Shown here one piece after another: positions 1 through 7,119 of a stretch of 23,395 bases of DNA (the first letter of the stretch is position 1; the number at the start of each line of letters is the position of its first letter). The DNA lies in NCBI GenBank assembly GCA_023417785.1, contig JAEZEH010000025.1:1-23395 (forward strand). Direction: 5' to 3'. The notes beneath the pieces were generated by a model. The model was not told where the DNA came from, searched no databases, and saw only the letters and a list, made by a program, of their open reading frames with translations. The position numbers and the translations under genes are program-made. The stretch is from Bacteroidota bacterium (lineage in GTDB: Bacteria; Bacteroidota; Bacteroidia; Cytophagales; Cyclobacteriaceae).

Positions 1-1
1 C

Positions 2-1507
2 GTCGGAAAAGTAGGGGTGAATGTCACACTTGGTGGTAACCAAATGTATAAGAGATCTGACTTGAATAGTGTTCAGGTCACCGACTTCGTAGTACGCGAT
101 CTTTATACGGTTATGAACGGGCGCGTCAAAGATCCACTATATAATCTCGCTGAACAGGGCGTTAATTCCTTGTATGGAGCACTAGACTTTTCATTGGAGG
201 AGACGCTTTTCCTTAGTTTGACTCATCGGCGCGACTGGTTCTCGACCTTGACGGCAGGCCGTCGCAGTCAGCCGTATTCATCGGCTTCACTGGGATATGT
301 CTTCACGGAATCTTTCGATGGACCATCATGGTTGAATTTCGGCAAATTGCGTGCTGCATGGGCCGAGGTTGGTAGTGATAATGACGTACCTGCCTATAAT
401 AATGTGTTGTTTTATAATATTAATAATAATCTGTTCGCAAATCCGCTTGGGGCAGCCCAACCCGTTGGTGGAATCTCAGGGAATACAATTCCTAATCCAC
501 TCTTGAGCCCGATGCGTGCTACTGAATTGGAGGTAGGTCTGGAGATGAGAATGTTCAACGACCGTGTTGGCCTGGACCTTACTGCCTATCAAAAGAATAC
601 GGTAGATCAAATTGTACAGGCGCAGGTGTCTGATGCTTCTGGGTATATAGACACGCGCATCAACAGCGGAGAAAGCCGCAACCGTGGCGTAGAGGTCATG
701 GTAAATCTTGTGCCTGTCGAAAGCCAGAACTTCACGTGGAATTTTACTTTCAACAGTTCATACAACATCACGCGCGTGCTCAAATTAATCACCGACACAC
801 CAGGCGAACGAATCACTATAGGAACACACATGTTCAATGGAGAGCTCAGGCATGTTGTGGGTGAAGAAATGGGGCAGATCACGGGCTTTGGATTCCTTCG
901 CGATGAGCAAGGCCGTATTGTTCATGGCGCAAATGGCATTCCATTGGCAACGCCGGCTATGATTATGTATGGAAGTGGTTTGCCTAAATGGGTTGGCGGT
1001 TTCACCAATTCGTTTTCGTTCAAAGGAATCACTGCGTCATTCCTGATAGACTTTAAATTAGGAAACAAAGTCCTTTCGGGAACGAACTTCAACCTCTATC
1101 GGCACGGCCTGCACAAGGAAACGCTCCCGGGTCGCGAGTCGGGAATTGTGGGAGAAGGCGTGAATGAAGAAGGTGCTCCTAATACGGTAAATGTATTTCC
1201 CGTACAGCCTTTCTACGAAGTAGTGCGTTCGAAAGGAATTGTGGAACCGGTGGTTTATAACGGTGGCTACTGGAAACTTCGTCAGATCACGGTAGGATAT
1301 GACTTCTCAAAATTTGTTCCTGCGAACTGGCCGATACGCGGTTTGCGGCTCGACCTGGTTGCTAATAATGTCGCAATGCTGAAGAAGTGGATGCCAAATA
1401 TTGATCCGGAATCGTTTGGGTATTCGTCTGATAACCTGGTAGGGATGGAATCTACAGGCGTACCTACAACCCGAAGTATCGGATTCAATCTCAATGTTAA
1501 ACTCTAA
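2..1507 (+). CDS. SusC/RagA-family TonB-dependent outer-membrane transporter, 5' truncated
   Basis: This is the C-terminal half of a SusC-type outer-membrane transporter, about 501 residues; the frame is open from base 2, so the gene begins outside the window. The protein reads as alternating amphipathic strands rich in Tyr, Asn and Gly, typical of a TonB-dependent beta-barrel. It ends with the family signature PTTRSIGFNLNVKL, in which the last strand is the barrel-insertion signal. The family imports oligosaccharides or peptides across the outer membrane with energy from TonB, and works under a SusD-type lid protein, which is encoded 11 bp downstream. The N-terminal carboxypeptidase-like and plug domains lie outside the window. 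The substrate cannot be inferred, because no glycoside hydrolase or protease gene lies beside the pair here. Apparent start codons such as GTG at 17 are internal codons. Confidence 0.95.
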   Translation, partial: VGKVGVNVTLGGNQMYKRSDLNSVQVTDFVVRDLYTVMNGRVKDPLYNLAEQGVNSLYGALDFSLEETLFLSLTHRRDWFSTLTAGRRSQPYSSASLGYVFTESFDGPSWLNFGKLRAAWAEVGSDNDVPAYNNVLFYNINNNLFANPLGAAQPVGGISGNTIPNPLLSPMRATELEVGLEMRMFNDRVGLDLTAYQKNTVDQIVQAQVSDASGYIDTRINSGESRNRGVEVMVNLVPVESQNFTWNFTFNSSYNITRVLKLITDTPGERITIGTHMFNGELRHVVGEEMGQITGFGFLRDEQGRIVHGANGIPLATPAMIMYGSGLPKWVGGFTNSFSFKGITASFLIDFKLGNKVLSGTNFNLYRHGLHKETLPGRESGIVGEGVNEEGAPNTVNVFPVQPFYEVVRSKGIVEPVVYNGGYWKLRQITVGYDFSKFVPANWPIRGLRLDLVANNVAMLKKWMPNIDPESFGYSSDNLVGMESTGVPTTRSIGFNLNVKL

Positions 1508-1518
1508 TCAAATCAGTC

Positions 1519-3048
1519 ATGAAGACATTAAAATATATAGTTCTGGTCCTTGTGATTGCTTTTCTCGGGGCTTGCGAAAATGGTTTTGACGAGCTCAACA
1601 CCAACAAGGTTTCGCCGTTACAAATCGATCCGGCCTATCAGCTTAATACCGTCACGCTTAACATAAACCCGGGTGGATTCGCGGGGGGTAGCCAGTTGAT
1701 TTACGATCTTGGTATCGTGCAGCAAATTATCAGCCCGAACACCGGTGTTCTTACCGGGGCGAACCTGAATCAAGACAACCGGAATGCTACGCAAACCCTG
1801 TGGCAGGCCTATTATCGCAACTGTATACGAAATACGGTTGACATCATCAACCGTACCAAAGACGATGCGGACCGCGCGAATCTTTACCACATGGCGCGTA
1901 TTCTTAACTCGTATGTATTTATGGTGCTTACTGATGCCTACGGTGATATCCCTTATACGGAAGCCGGAAAAGGTTACATCGATGTTAACTTCTTCCCGGC
2001 GTATGATTCGCAGGAAGATATCTACGCTGGTATTATTTCGGAATTGACCCAGGCTTCGGCAGGACTCAATGCTTCCGGTCGGATCGAAACAGCCGATGTG
2101 TTGTACGGAGGCGATGTGGAGAAATGGAGAAAGTTTGGTAACTCCCTCCTGTTGCGCGCAGGTATGCGTTTGAGCAAAGTCGCTCCGGCGAGAGCTGCCG
2201 AGATTGTATCAGCCATTTCGACTGACAACCTGATCTTAAGCAACGAAGACAATGCTGTTGTGGTCCATGATGCCAATTATCAAAATCAGATAGGCATCAC
2301 GTTGAATGGAACCGAAGGGGCGAACTTTTATCTGGCCGCACCATTCACCGAACACTTGCAGGCTACTGACGACCCACGCCTCCAGTCCATCGCCATCCGA
2401 TATAAAGGCGCAAAATCAGGGCCGGAACAACAACCGGAAATCGGTACCACTGACCCCGCTGAACAAGTAGGCATGCCAATGGGCCACGACAACAGCACCA
2501 TTGGTGGAGTTGCTACCGGGCTGGGACTGGCAAGCTTCTACGACTTCAGTCAGGTTGACCGCCGACGGATGGCCAAGCTTACCGCGCCGTATTTTCTGGT
2601 GACTGCCGCGCAAACGCAGCTCCTGCTTGCGGAGGCCCGCCAAAGAGGATGGATTGCCGCGGGTACTGCTGCAGATTGGTATGAGGCGGGAATTCGTTCA
2701 CATATGGAACAATTGGAGATCTTTGACGCCGCCTCTGCGGTTGATCCCGCGGACGCCGATACCTACATTGCGAACAATCCGCTGGATGCGGCCAATGCGC
2801 TGGAAGAGATCAACACACAATACTGGATTGCGTCTTTCCTGGCAGGGGCCGAGGCATTTGCTAACCTCCGCAGAAGCGGATATCCGGAACTGGCGGTCAA
2901 TCCATTCCAGGGCCGTGAAGTTGACTTCATCAGAAGATTGACCTATCCGGTTTCCGAGGCTTCCGTCAATGATGCTAATCTTCAACAGGCCCTTTCCCGC
3001 ATGGGACCTGACCGGCTCGACACCCGGGTTTGGTGGGATGTACCATAG
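1519..3048 (+). CDS. SusD/RagB-family outer-membrane lipoprotein
   Basis: A 509-residue surface lipoprotein, the substrate-binding lid of the SusC-type transporter encoded 11 bp upstream. The N-terminus has a lipoprotein signal: Lys-rich start, hydrophobic core, then LGAC with Cys19 as the lipidation site. Family features visible are the TPR-type helical body and the segment DAYGDIPYTEAGKG (about 140-153), followed by a helix around FFPAYDSQEDIYAGIISEL. The later LLLAEARQRGW and the C-terminal RRLTYPVSEASVND with a closing RVWWDVP are typical of the SusD-like_2 branch (PF12771-type). Length is normal for that branch. The ATG at 1519 gives a perfect signal peptide. The two genes form an operon that ends at a strong terminator 19 bp after the stop codon. 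Binding specificity is unknown. Confidence 0.95.
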   Translation: MKTLKYIVLVLVIAFLGACENGFDELNTNKVSPLQIDPAYQLNTVTLNINPGGFAGGSQLIYDLGIVQQIISPNTGVLTGANLNQDNRNATQTLWQAYYRNCIRNTVDIINRTKDDADRANLYHMARILNSYVFMVLTDAYGDIPYTEAGKGYIDVNFFPAYDSQEDIYAGIISELTQASAGLNASGRIETADVLYGGDVEKWRKFGNSLLLRAGMRLSKVAPARAAEIVSAISTDNLILSNEDNAVVVHDANYQNQIGITLNGTEGANFYLAAPFTEHLQATDDPRLQSIAIRYKGAKSGPEQQPEIGTTDPAEQVGMPMGHDNSTIGGVATGLGLASFYDFSQVDRRRMAKLTAPYFLVTAAQTQLLLAEARQRGWIAAGTAADWYEAGIRSHMEQLEIFDAASAVDPADADTYIANNPLDAANALEEINTQYWIASFLAGAEAFANLRRSGYPELAVNPFQGREVDFIRRLTYPVSEASVNDANLQQALSRMGPDRLDTRVWWDVP

Positions 3049-3066
3049 AATTTGATTGAGTTGTTT

Positions 3067-3101
3067 AGGAAGGAGAGCAGTGATGTTCTCCTTCTTTTTT
3101 T
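3067..3101 (+). terminator. Intrinsic terminator of the susC/susD operon
   Basis: A 10-bp stem pairs 3067-3076 (AGGAAGGAGA) with 3087-3096 (TCTCCTTCTT), with one G-U pair. The loop is 10 nt and a run of T continues to 3101. It lies 19 bp after the susD stop codon. Confidence 0.85.
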
Positions 3102-3132
3102 GAGACTCGCGAGATACTTGTAGCCGGTACGT

Positions 3133-3258
3133 GTTACTTGTTACCTGTTACTTGTTACTTGTTACTTGTTACTTGTTACTTGTTACTTGTTACCTGTTAC
3201 TTGTTACTTGTTACCTGTTACCGGTTACCGGTTTCCGGTTTCCGGTTTCCGATTTCCG
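3133..3258. repeat. Heptamer tandem array, 18 units, GTTACTT to GTTTCCG
   Basis: Eighteen consecutive 7-bp units in unbroken register. The order is mostly GTTACTT with scattered GTTACCT, then two GTTACCG, three GTTTCCG and one ATTTCCG. The unit therefore changes stepwise from left to right. It is non-coding and lies 31 bp past the T-run of the susD terminator. The 7-bp period is not a coding period, and the stepwise drift is what slippage and local duplication would leave. Confidence 0.95.
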
Positions 3259-3281
3259 GGTGACCGGTGGCCAGTGGTGAA

Positions 3282-3320
3282 GCTAATCAAATGCTCAGTA
3301 CAAAGCCATTGATGATTAGC
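3282..3320. repeat. Inverted repeat (long hairpin) between array and DUF7010-like gene
   Basis: GCTAATCA at 3282-3289 pairs with TGATTAGC at 3313-3320. AATG at 3290-3293 pairs with CATT at 3307-3310 after a 2-nt bulge. This gives 12 bp of stem and a 13-nt loop. There is no T-run on either side, so a terminator role is not supported. It could be a transcript-end stabiliser or a protein site. Confidence 0.55.
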
Positions 3321-3401
3321 GTATAGCCTGAAGGGTATGAACGTTGAACGCAACGCGAAGCAGCCGAAATACGTTCTCCTGATTTTCTTCCGCGAGAACA
3401 A

Positions 3402-3995
3402 CTATAAACTGGTTGTATTAACCGCATTGCCCTTGCGGAAAGTGAAAAACATGAATAGCCCAAATGATATTTCCATGAGGGCGCCTGTTGACAATACGCC
3501 CACTGGTTGCACCTGAAGGCTGAATAACAAGTATGCAGCGATACCGAGCACGGCGCCCAGGATCCAGTATAACCGCGTTCCGTACAGTGTCGCGAATGTC
3601 AGATACCTGCCACCAATGATAAGAAGCATAGCCGGAAAGAACCATTCTGTCTGATGCAACGAAAGCACAAATGCAAGCGGCAAACACATAAGCATGAATA
3701 TTGTTCCCTCCATAGCCAGATTTGCCAGCGGATTACCCTTTGAGTGCCCTCCCTTAACACCAACTGCCTTCGAGAGAAGCATACTCACTGGATGGATGAA
3801 CATCCCGCCAATCAAGAGTGTCCAGACAGCATGCTTGCCAGAAAATTGATAAGCCACGAAAGCTGAAATGAGCCACATAATTCCGGAAACAATCACGCCA
3901 ACGGACCCGTTAGCATAGCCATTACGCAGATCAGCCTGAGCCGCTTTTACCGTGGTCGTACCGTCAGCTGAGTTCATCGTTGATTTTTCGGTCAT
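3402..3995 (-). CDS. Multi-pass membrane protein, DUF7010-like
   Basis: A 197-residue inner-membrane protein with about six hydrophobic segments after a soluble N-terminus of about 30 residues. The first helix follows AQADLRNGYANGSVG (about 19-33) and starts with VIVSGIMWLISAFVAYQF. A polar loop with KGGHSKGNPLANLAMEG lies near the middle. The N-terminal pattern and overall length resemble the DUF7010 family as I remember it; this is family-level recognition only and no function is known. It is transcribed leftward, 116 bp after the YceI-type gene, so it may have its own promoter. A perfect 12-bp palindrome sits 1 bp before its ATG. An alternative start at Met7 would give almost the same protein. 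Confidence 0.8.
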   Translation of the reverse strand: MTEKSTMNSADGTTTVKAAQADLRNGYANGSVGVIVSGIMWLISAFVAYQFSGKHAVWTLLIGGMFIHPVSMLLSKAVGVKGGHSKGNPLANLAMEGTIFMLMCLPLAFVLSLHQTEWFFPAMLLIIGGRYLTFATLYGTRLYWILGAVLGIAAYLLFSLQVQPVGVLSTGALMEISFGLFMFFTFRKGNAVNTTSL

Positions 3996-3996
3996 C

Positions 3997-4008
3997 GTAA
4001 ATATTTAC
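3997..4008. promoter_or_regulatory. 12-bp perfect palindrome at the DUF7010-like start
   Basis: GTAAATATTTAC is its own reverse complement and begins 1 bp upstream of the ATG of the leftward gene. It may be an operator or simply an AT-rich leader. A single occurrence gives little support. Confidence 0.25.
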
Positions 4009-4111
4009 TGAAATTTCCTTGATCGGGTGATCGCATGATTATCGTTAACCTCCCAAGCGCAACATAACCAGCACGTAGCATTTTTCTATGGGCGGGAAGG
4101 TTTATGATTGA

Positions 4112-4723
4112 TTATTTTATCCAAAGATTGATTCTCAGGTAAAATTCATCGTCCACCAGACGTTTTTCCAGCCAGCTACCTTCCTGACCGACATTCCACC
4201 GGGTTCGATCAAGGGTCACCTCAGCAATGTATTGATTTCCGTGTGACGTTACTTCGAAACATAGCCCGTGCGTTATATTTTTTATCCGGAAGTCACCACA
4301 GATTTGCTGTGAGCTCCCTGACTGGCCTGTAGCCGTAATCGTAAATTCGCTGTATGGAAACTGATCCACAGCGAACTCACTTTTCAGATGTGTTTCAAGA
4401 TTCGATCTGGCTTCGGTCTCGTGTTCGGGGATGTCGGTTCCTTCTATCGAGCTCATATCAGCTATAAAACTCCCCTCTTTGATAATTCCGTTCTCGATTT
4501 CGAGATTACCCGCTTTAAATTTTACGAAACCCTCATGATAACGAGTTTTCATAAACTTGGTGCCCCGCCAGTATATCACAGACCGCTCCAGGTCAACGTT
4601 CCCTTCCGTTAAGGAATCAGGTGCATTCACCATCAGCACGGTATCATTGCTTTTAATGCTATCGCCCCGTTCCACGCAAGCAAAAAATAGTAGCATTAAC
4701 ACTAACATTCCCCTACTCTGCAT
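4112..4723 (-). CDS. YceI-family lipoprotein
   Basis: A 203-residue secreted protein with a short signal ending in FFAC, Cys16 being the probable lipidated residue. From about residue 42 it follows the YceI beta-barrel fold. YWRGTKFMKTRYHEGFVKF is the first strand pair, then come GSFIADMSSIEGTDI and the characteristic HLKSEFAVDQFPYSEF, and later DFRIKNITHGLCFEV. YceI-like proteins bind isoprenoid or other amphipathic molecules in a barrel cavity; the ligand here is unknown. Its ATG lies inside the end of the upstream dioxygenase-like gene (11-bp overlap), which suggests coupled translation and a shared process at the cell envelope. Starting at Met6 instead would remove the overlap but also the basic Arg4, so Met1 is preferred. 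Confidence 0.88.
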   Translation of the reverse strand: MQSRGMLVLMLLFFACVERGDSIKSNDTVLMVNAPDSLTEGNVDLERSVIYWRGTKFMKTRYHEGFVKFKAGNLEIENGIIKEGSFIADMSSIEGTDIPEHETEARSNLETHLKSEFAVDQFPYSEFTITATGQSGSSQQICGDFRIKNITHGLCFEVTSHGNQYIAEVTLDRTRWNVGQEGSWLEKRLVDDEFYLRINLWIK

Positions 4724-5348
4724 AGCCCATCACATTCCTGCCCAGGATAAAATCACGTTCACCAACTAACAGGCCGTCCTCCGCCCTCAGCCGCAGAATT
4801 CCGGAAGTTCCGCCTACCGGTGACTCCGGAGAACTCTGTTCCACCGTAAGCAATGGATCGCCCTCGAAAAGGTATTCGTCAACCCAATAGTATTTACCAT
4901 TCGGTTCGAGTATGGTGGGATGAATGTGCGCGGCGTCAGTGCGGCTGGGATAGGTACCCGGTTTGCGGGTGTAGAAGGTGTACCTTCCGTCTTTACCGGT
5001 TTTAATCCAGCCCCGAATGTAGCCGTGCCGTCGGGACCAGTCCGTTTCGCCGCCTCTGGTAGGGTAAACTCCTTCCTCGTTGGTGTGGTACACATACAGC
5101 ACTACGCCTTCCGCGGGGGTGGTTCCGTCCGGTTGATAAATGACCCCGGAGATTTTGATTTTTGAAGCGGTCGCGTCAAATCCGGGGAGGGTATCAACAG
5201 CGTTTAATTGTCTCTCACCGTATTCAAAGATTGCTTCGCAACCTTCACAAGCGCCAACCAACCGGGGATCGCTGGTTTGCGCGCACGAATAACCTGCCAT
5301 ACTCACCAGTAATAATGTAAACCGACAAAAATTCTTCCGTGTGCTCAT
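4713..5348 (-). CDS. Secreted intradiol ring-cleavage dioxygenase-like protein
   Basis: A 211-residue protein with an N-terminal signal (hydrophobic 10-21, then YSC at 20-22, so either lipoprotein or signal peptidase I cleavage). The body matches the protocatechuate 3,4-dioxygenase/catechol 1,2-dioxygenase fold. Non-haem Fe(III) ligands are present in order: Tyr95 (NEEGVYP), Tyr133 (KPGTYP), His141 and His143 (AAHIHP). The 38-residue spacing between the two Tyr is close to that of the known enzymes. CEGC at 34-37 is a Cys pair that I recall in exported members of this family from Bacteroidota. The substrate is unproven; an exported member need not act on free catechols. It lies 88 bp downstream of the LytTR gene and overlaps the YceI-type gene. 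A LytTR-type direct repeat lies in its upstream region. Confidence 0.87.
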   Translation of the reverse strand: MSTRKNFCRFTLLLVSMAGYSCAQTSDPRLVGACEGCEAIFEYGERQLNAVDTLPGFDATASKIKISGVIYQPDGTTPAEGVVLYVYHTNEEGVYPTRGGETDWSRRHGYIRGWIKTGKDGRYTFYTRKPGTYPSRTDAAHIHPTILEPNGKYYWVDEYLFEGDPLLTVEQSSPESPVGGTSGILRLRAEDGLLVGERDFILGRNVMGYAE

Positions 5349-5410
5349 TTTTGATTTTTTTCATCAAGAACGGAAGTCTTCGCGAAGCCGGAAATCGGTT
5401 CTGGCTAAGG

Positions 5411-5440
5411 TGAGTTAAGCACCTGCTAAGATGAGTTCAG
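5411..5440 (+). promoter_or_regulatory. Candidate LytTR binding site (9-12-9 direct repeat)
   Basis: TGAGTTAAG at 5411-5419 and TGAGTTCAG at 5432-5440 are direct repeats with a 12-bp spacer (21-bp period). Each matches 8 of 9 positions of the published LytTR consensus [TA][AC][CA]GTTN[AG][TG]. The similarity extends to 16 bp per copy (GCTAAG precedes both). The site overlaps the stop codon of the LytTR gene and lies 63-92 bp upstream of the dioxygenase ATG. Its orientation is opposite to the direction of transcription, which is a weak point. Confidence 0.5.
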
Positions 5441-6318
5441 GCAATTACGTCCCTGAACGCGCCATAGTAGTTCCGGCTCATTCGAACGACTTCACCATTT
5501 CTGAGGGTTACATCATAATCCCCGTTGGATCTGGATTTGATGTGATCGACAAATTCTCTGTTGATAATTGTTGAACGATGAACCCGGACGAATTTGCCTG
5601 TCCCGAGTATGTCAAGCATATCCTTGAGTGTGGATGCATGCAAGTACCGGCCGCTGTTGGTTTGGATGCGCACATATGGTCTGTCGGCCACAATGCAGAT
5701 AATAGCCCGCGTCGGTATGGGAATTACTTTGTTCTGGACTGAGACAGAAATGAATTCCGCAAGCCTGTCCTGGGTCGACTGCCGTTCCCGGGATGATATG
5801 GCGTTAATCTCTTTTGTGTCGGACTGTTCCTTTTTGTTACGGAAAATAATTGCTGCTCCGGCGGAGTAAAAAAACAGCGTGAGGTAAACGTGTTCGGAGG
5901 CAAAATAATGCAGTGGCGTAGTAATGGGGAACGGATTATAGAAAAACAGGCTGGAGACCATGTTGATAAGGAGCGCCACCAATAGGATATGCGCCGCGCT
6001 CAGCAAAAGAATACCTGCAATGACTATTAACCATCGGAATTTTTCGGGAGTGCTTTTTCGGATTTTAGGGGACTCGTAAAGAAGGAAACTCAGGGCCGGA
6101 ATGAACACGATCCAGTAAACTTTAAAAATCAGCGAATCTGCAAGGTATCCCCTGTAGCCATTGAGATACGCGTGCAGAAAATCCTGTCCGGTTTGCAGCG
6201 CTGCAATGATGAGAAAGAATATCGTCGTAAACCAAACGAGTCTTTTGCCGGACGTTGGTTCGAAGACCAGGGTTCTGAGGAAAGATGAATTGGTCAGGAT
6301 CTGATTCTGATACGGCAT
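5437..6318 (-). CDS. Membrane-anchored LytTR-family transcription regulator
   Basis: A 293-residue regulator with four hydrophobic segments (roughly 28-46, 63-82, 94-127 and 143-159), a charged linker of about 35 residues, and a C-terminal LytTR DNA-binding domain (about 195-290). The domain is recognised from DRPYVRIQTNSGRYLHAS and the core KFVRVHRSTIINREFVDHI, followed by DYDVTLRNGEVVRMSRNYY. No receiver domain is present, so the membrane part probably senses directly or through a partner. This TM-LytTR layout is common in Bacteroidota. It is transcribed leftward, 109 bp after the DUF1801 gene and 88 bp before the dioxygenase-like gene. The direct repeat at its 3' end is the obvious candidate target. 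The ATG at 6318 leaves about 27 residues before the first helix. Confidence 0.92.
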   Translation of the reverse strand: MPYQNQILTNSSFLRTLVFEPTSGKRLVWFTTIFFLIIAALQTGQDFLHAYLNGYRGYLADSLIFKVYWIVFIPALSFLLYESPKIRKSTPEKFRWLIVIAGILLLSAAHILLVALLINMVSSLFFYNPFPITTPLHYFASEHVYLTLFFYSAGAAIIFRNKKEQSDTKEINAISSRERQSTQDRLAEFISVSVQNKVIPIPTRAIICIVADRPYVRIQTNSGRYLHASTLKDMLDILGTGKFVRVHRSTIINREFVDHIKSRSNGDYDVTLRNGEVVRMSRNYYGAFRDVIA

Positions 6319-6427
6319 GGATTCAGTGCTTGGTGTAATTTGTCGATGATCACACTCAATATCCTCATCTTCGGCTAAATTCGCAATTATTTCAGGAATG
6401 AAAGGCCTTACTTTGGTCTTGAGGACT

Positions 6428-6760
6428 TTAGCCGGTAATGTCTTTAATCCAGTTTTTGATGATTTCTGGTTGGAGGTCGCCGGGTTTCCTGATTTTGATG
6501 TGGCGCATATCCTGGCCAGTGCCTTCCAGCAATTCTCTATGGGTCCTTATCCGGTCAAATTTAAAAACACCAAAGATCAGATAGGATTTCGTCGTCTTGA
6601 AATATGCGAAATCCGAATCAGTCGAAAAAACAGGCCGGCCCCACTTGAAGTTCTCCACAACGGAAGGCACTTCCCTATGAATGATTTTCCGGATTGCTTC
6701 CATTGTTTCGCCCTGGTCCAGGGGTGCTTCAGCAATGTATCGGGCTACTTCTTCGTTCAT
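6428..6760 (-). CDS. DUF1801 (YdhG-like) domain protein
   Basis: A 110-residue cytosolic protein. The family pattern is clear: GETMEAIRKIIHREVPSVVE (about 17-36), then FKWGRPVFS, a beta-strand region with FAYFKTTKSYLIFGVFKF, and a C-terminal KIRKPGDLQPEIIKNWIKD helix. These belong to the YdhG/YjbR-like fold; its biochemical role is unknown. It is transcribed leftward ahead of the LytTR gene with a 109-bp gap, so co-transcription is uncertain. The ATG at 6760 is the only sensible start. The divergent plus-strand reading of the same region is a shadow. Confidence 0.85.
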   Translation of the reverse strand: MNEEVARYIAEAPLDQGETMEAIRKIIHREVPSVVENFKWGRPVFSTDSDFAYFKTTKSYLIFGVFKFDRIRTHRELLEGTGQDMRHIKIRKPGDLQPEIIKNWIKDITG

Positions 6761-7119
6761 CGGTGAGATTTATTTTAGACAGAGTTATATTCAAAACTCA
6801 TTTATGACTTAGGCTAAATGCATTACGTGGCTGATCAGCGGATTCATGCCACCCCATCAAGTTAGAAAAAGTGGGTGAGCAAACAAACCGGATAACCCGG
6901 GTTTGATGCACCAGAGGTACCGATGATGAGTTGTCAGGTTGCAGTTGCCTTAAGAACCTGAAAGTACTTTTCTGCTGCTCAGCTGAAACCGCATCGCACG
7001 AGACACGTACTGCTTAATGTCGATTAGCATTCTTCCATGTCATCGCATCAGGACGAATAAATGGAATAACGGTTCCAGTTGGCCGCAATCCCCATCAATT
7101 CGATTAACTTTCGTAATAT
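6761..7119. other. Gene-free divergent intergenic region
   Basis: This 359-bp gap lies between the divergent DUF1801 gene (minus) and the PDZ-like gene (plus). No ORF, RNA gene or clear repeat was seen. TAACTTTC at 7105-7112 matches 7 of 8 bases of the Bacteroidota -7 box TAnnTTTG just before the PDZ-like start. The only TTG near a -33 position (7079-7081) is a little too far upstream. Confidence 0.6.

Larger units (their letters stand above)
3049..3401. other. Gene-free stretch between convergent genes
   Basis: This 353-bp gap separates the 3' ends of susD (plus) and the DUF7010-like gene (minus). It holds the susD terminator, an 18-copy heptamer array and a long inverted repeat, each listed separately. 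A weak 6-bp hairpin, GTTCTC at 3373-3378 with GAGAAC at 3394-3399, lies 3 bp beyond the DUF7010-like stop codon and has no T-run. No ORF with coding character was seen. Confidence 0.8.

Noticed and set aside
3133..3258. Possible CRISPR array
   Set aside because: The unit is 7 bp and contiguous, with no spacers, and no cas genes are present. The same holds for the array at 22083-22178.
6398..6766. 122-codon open frame on the plus strand
   Set aside because: It is antisense to the DUF1801 gene, whose family pattern is unmistakable.
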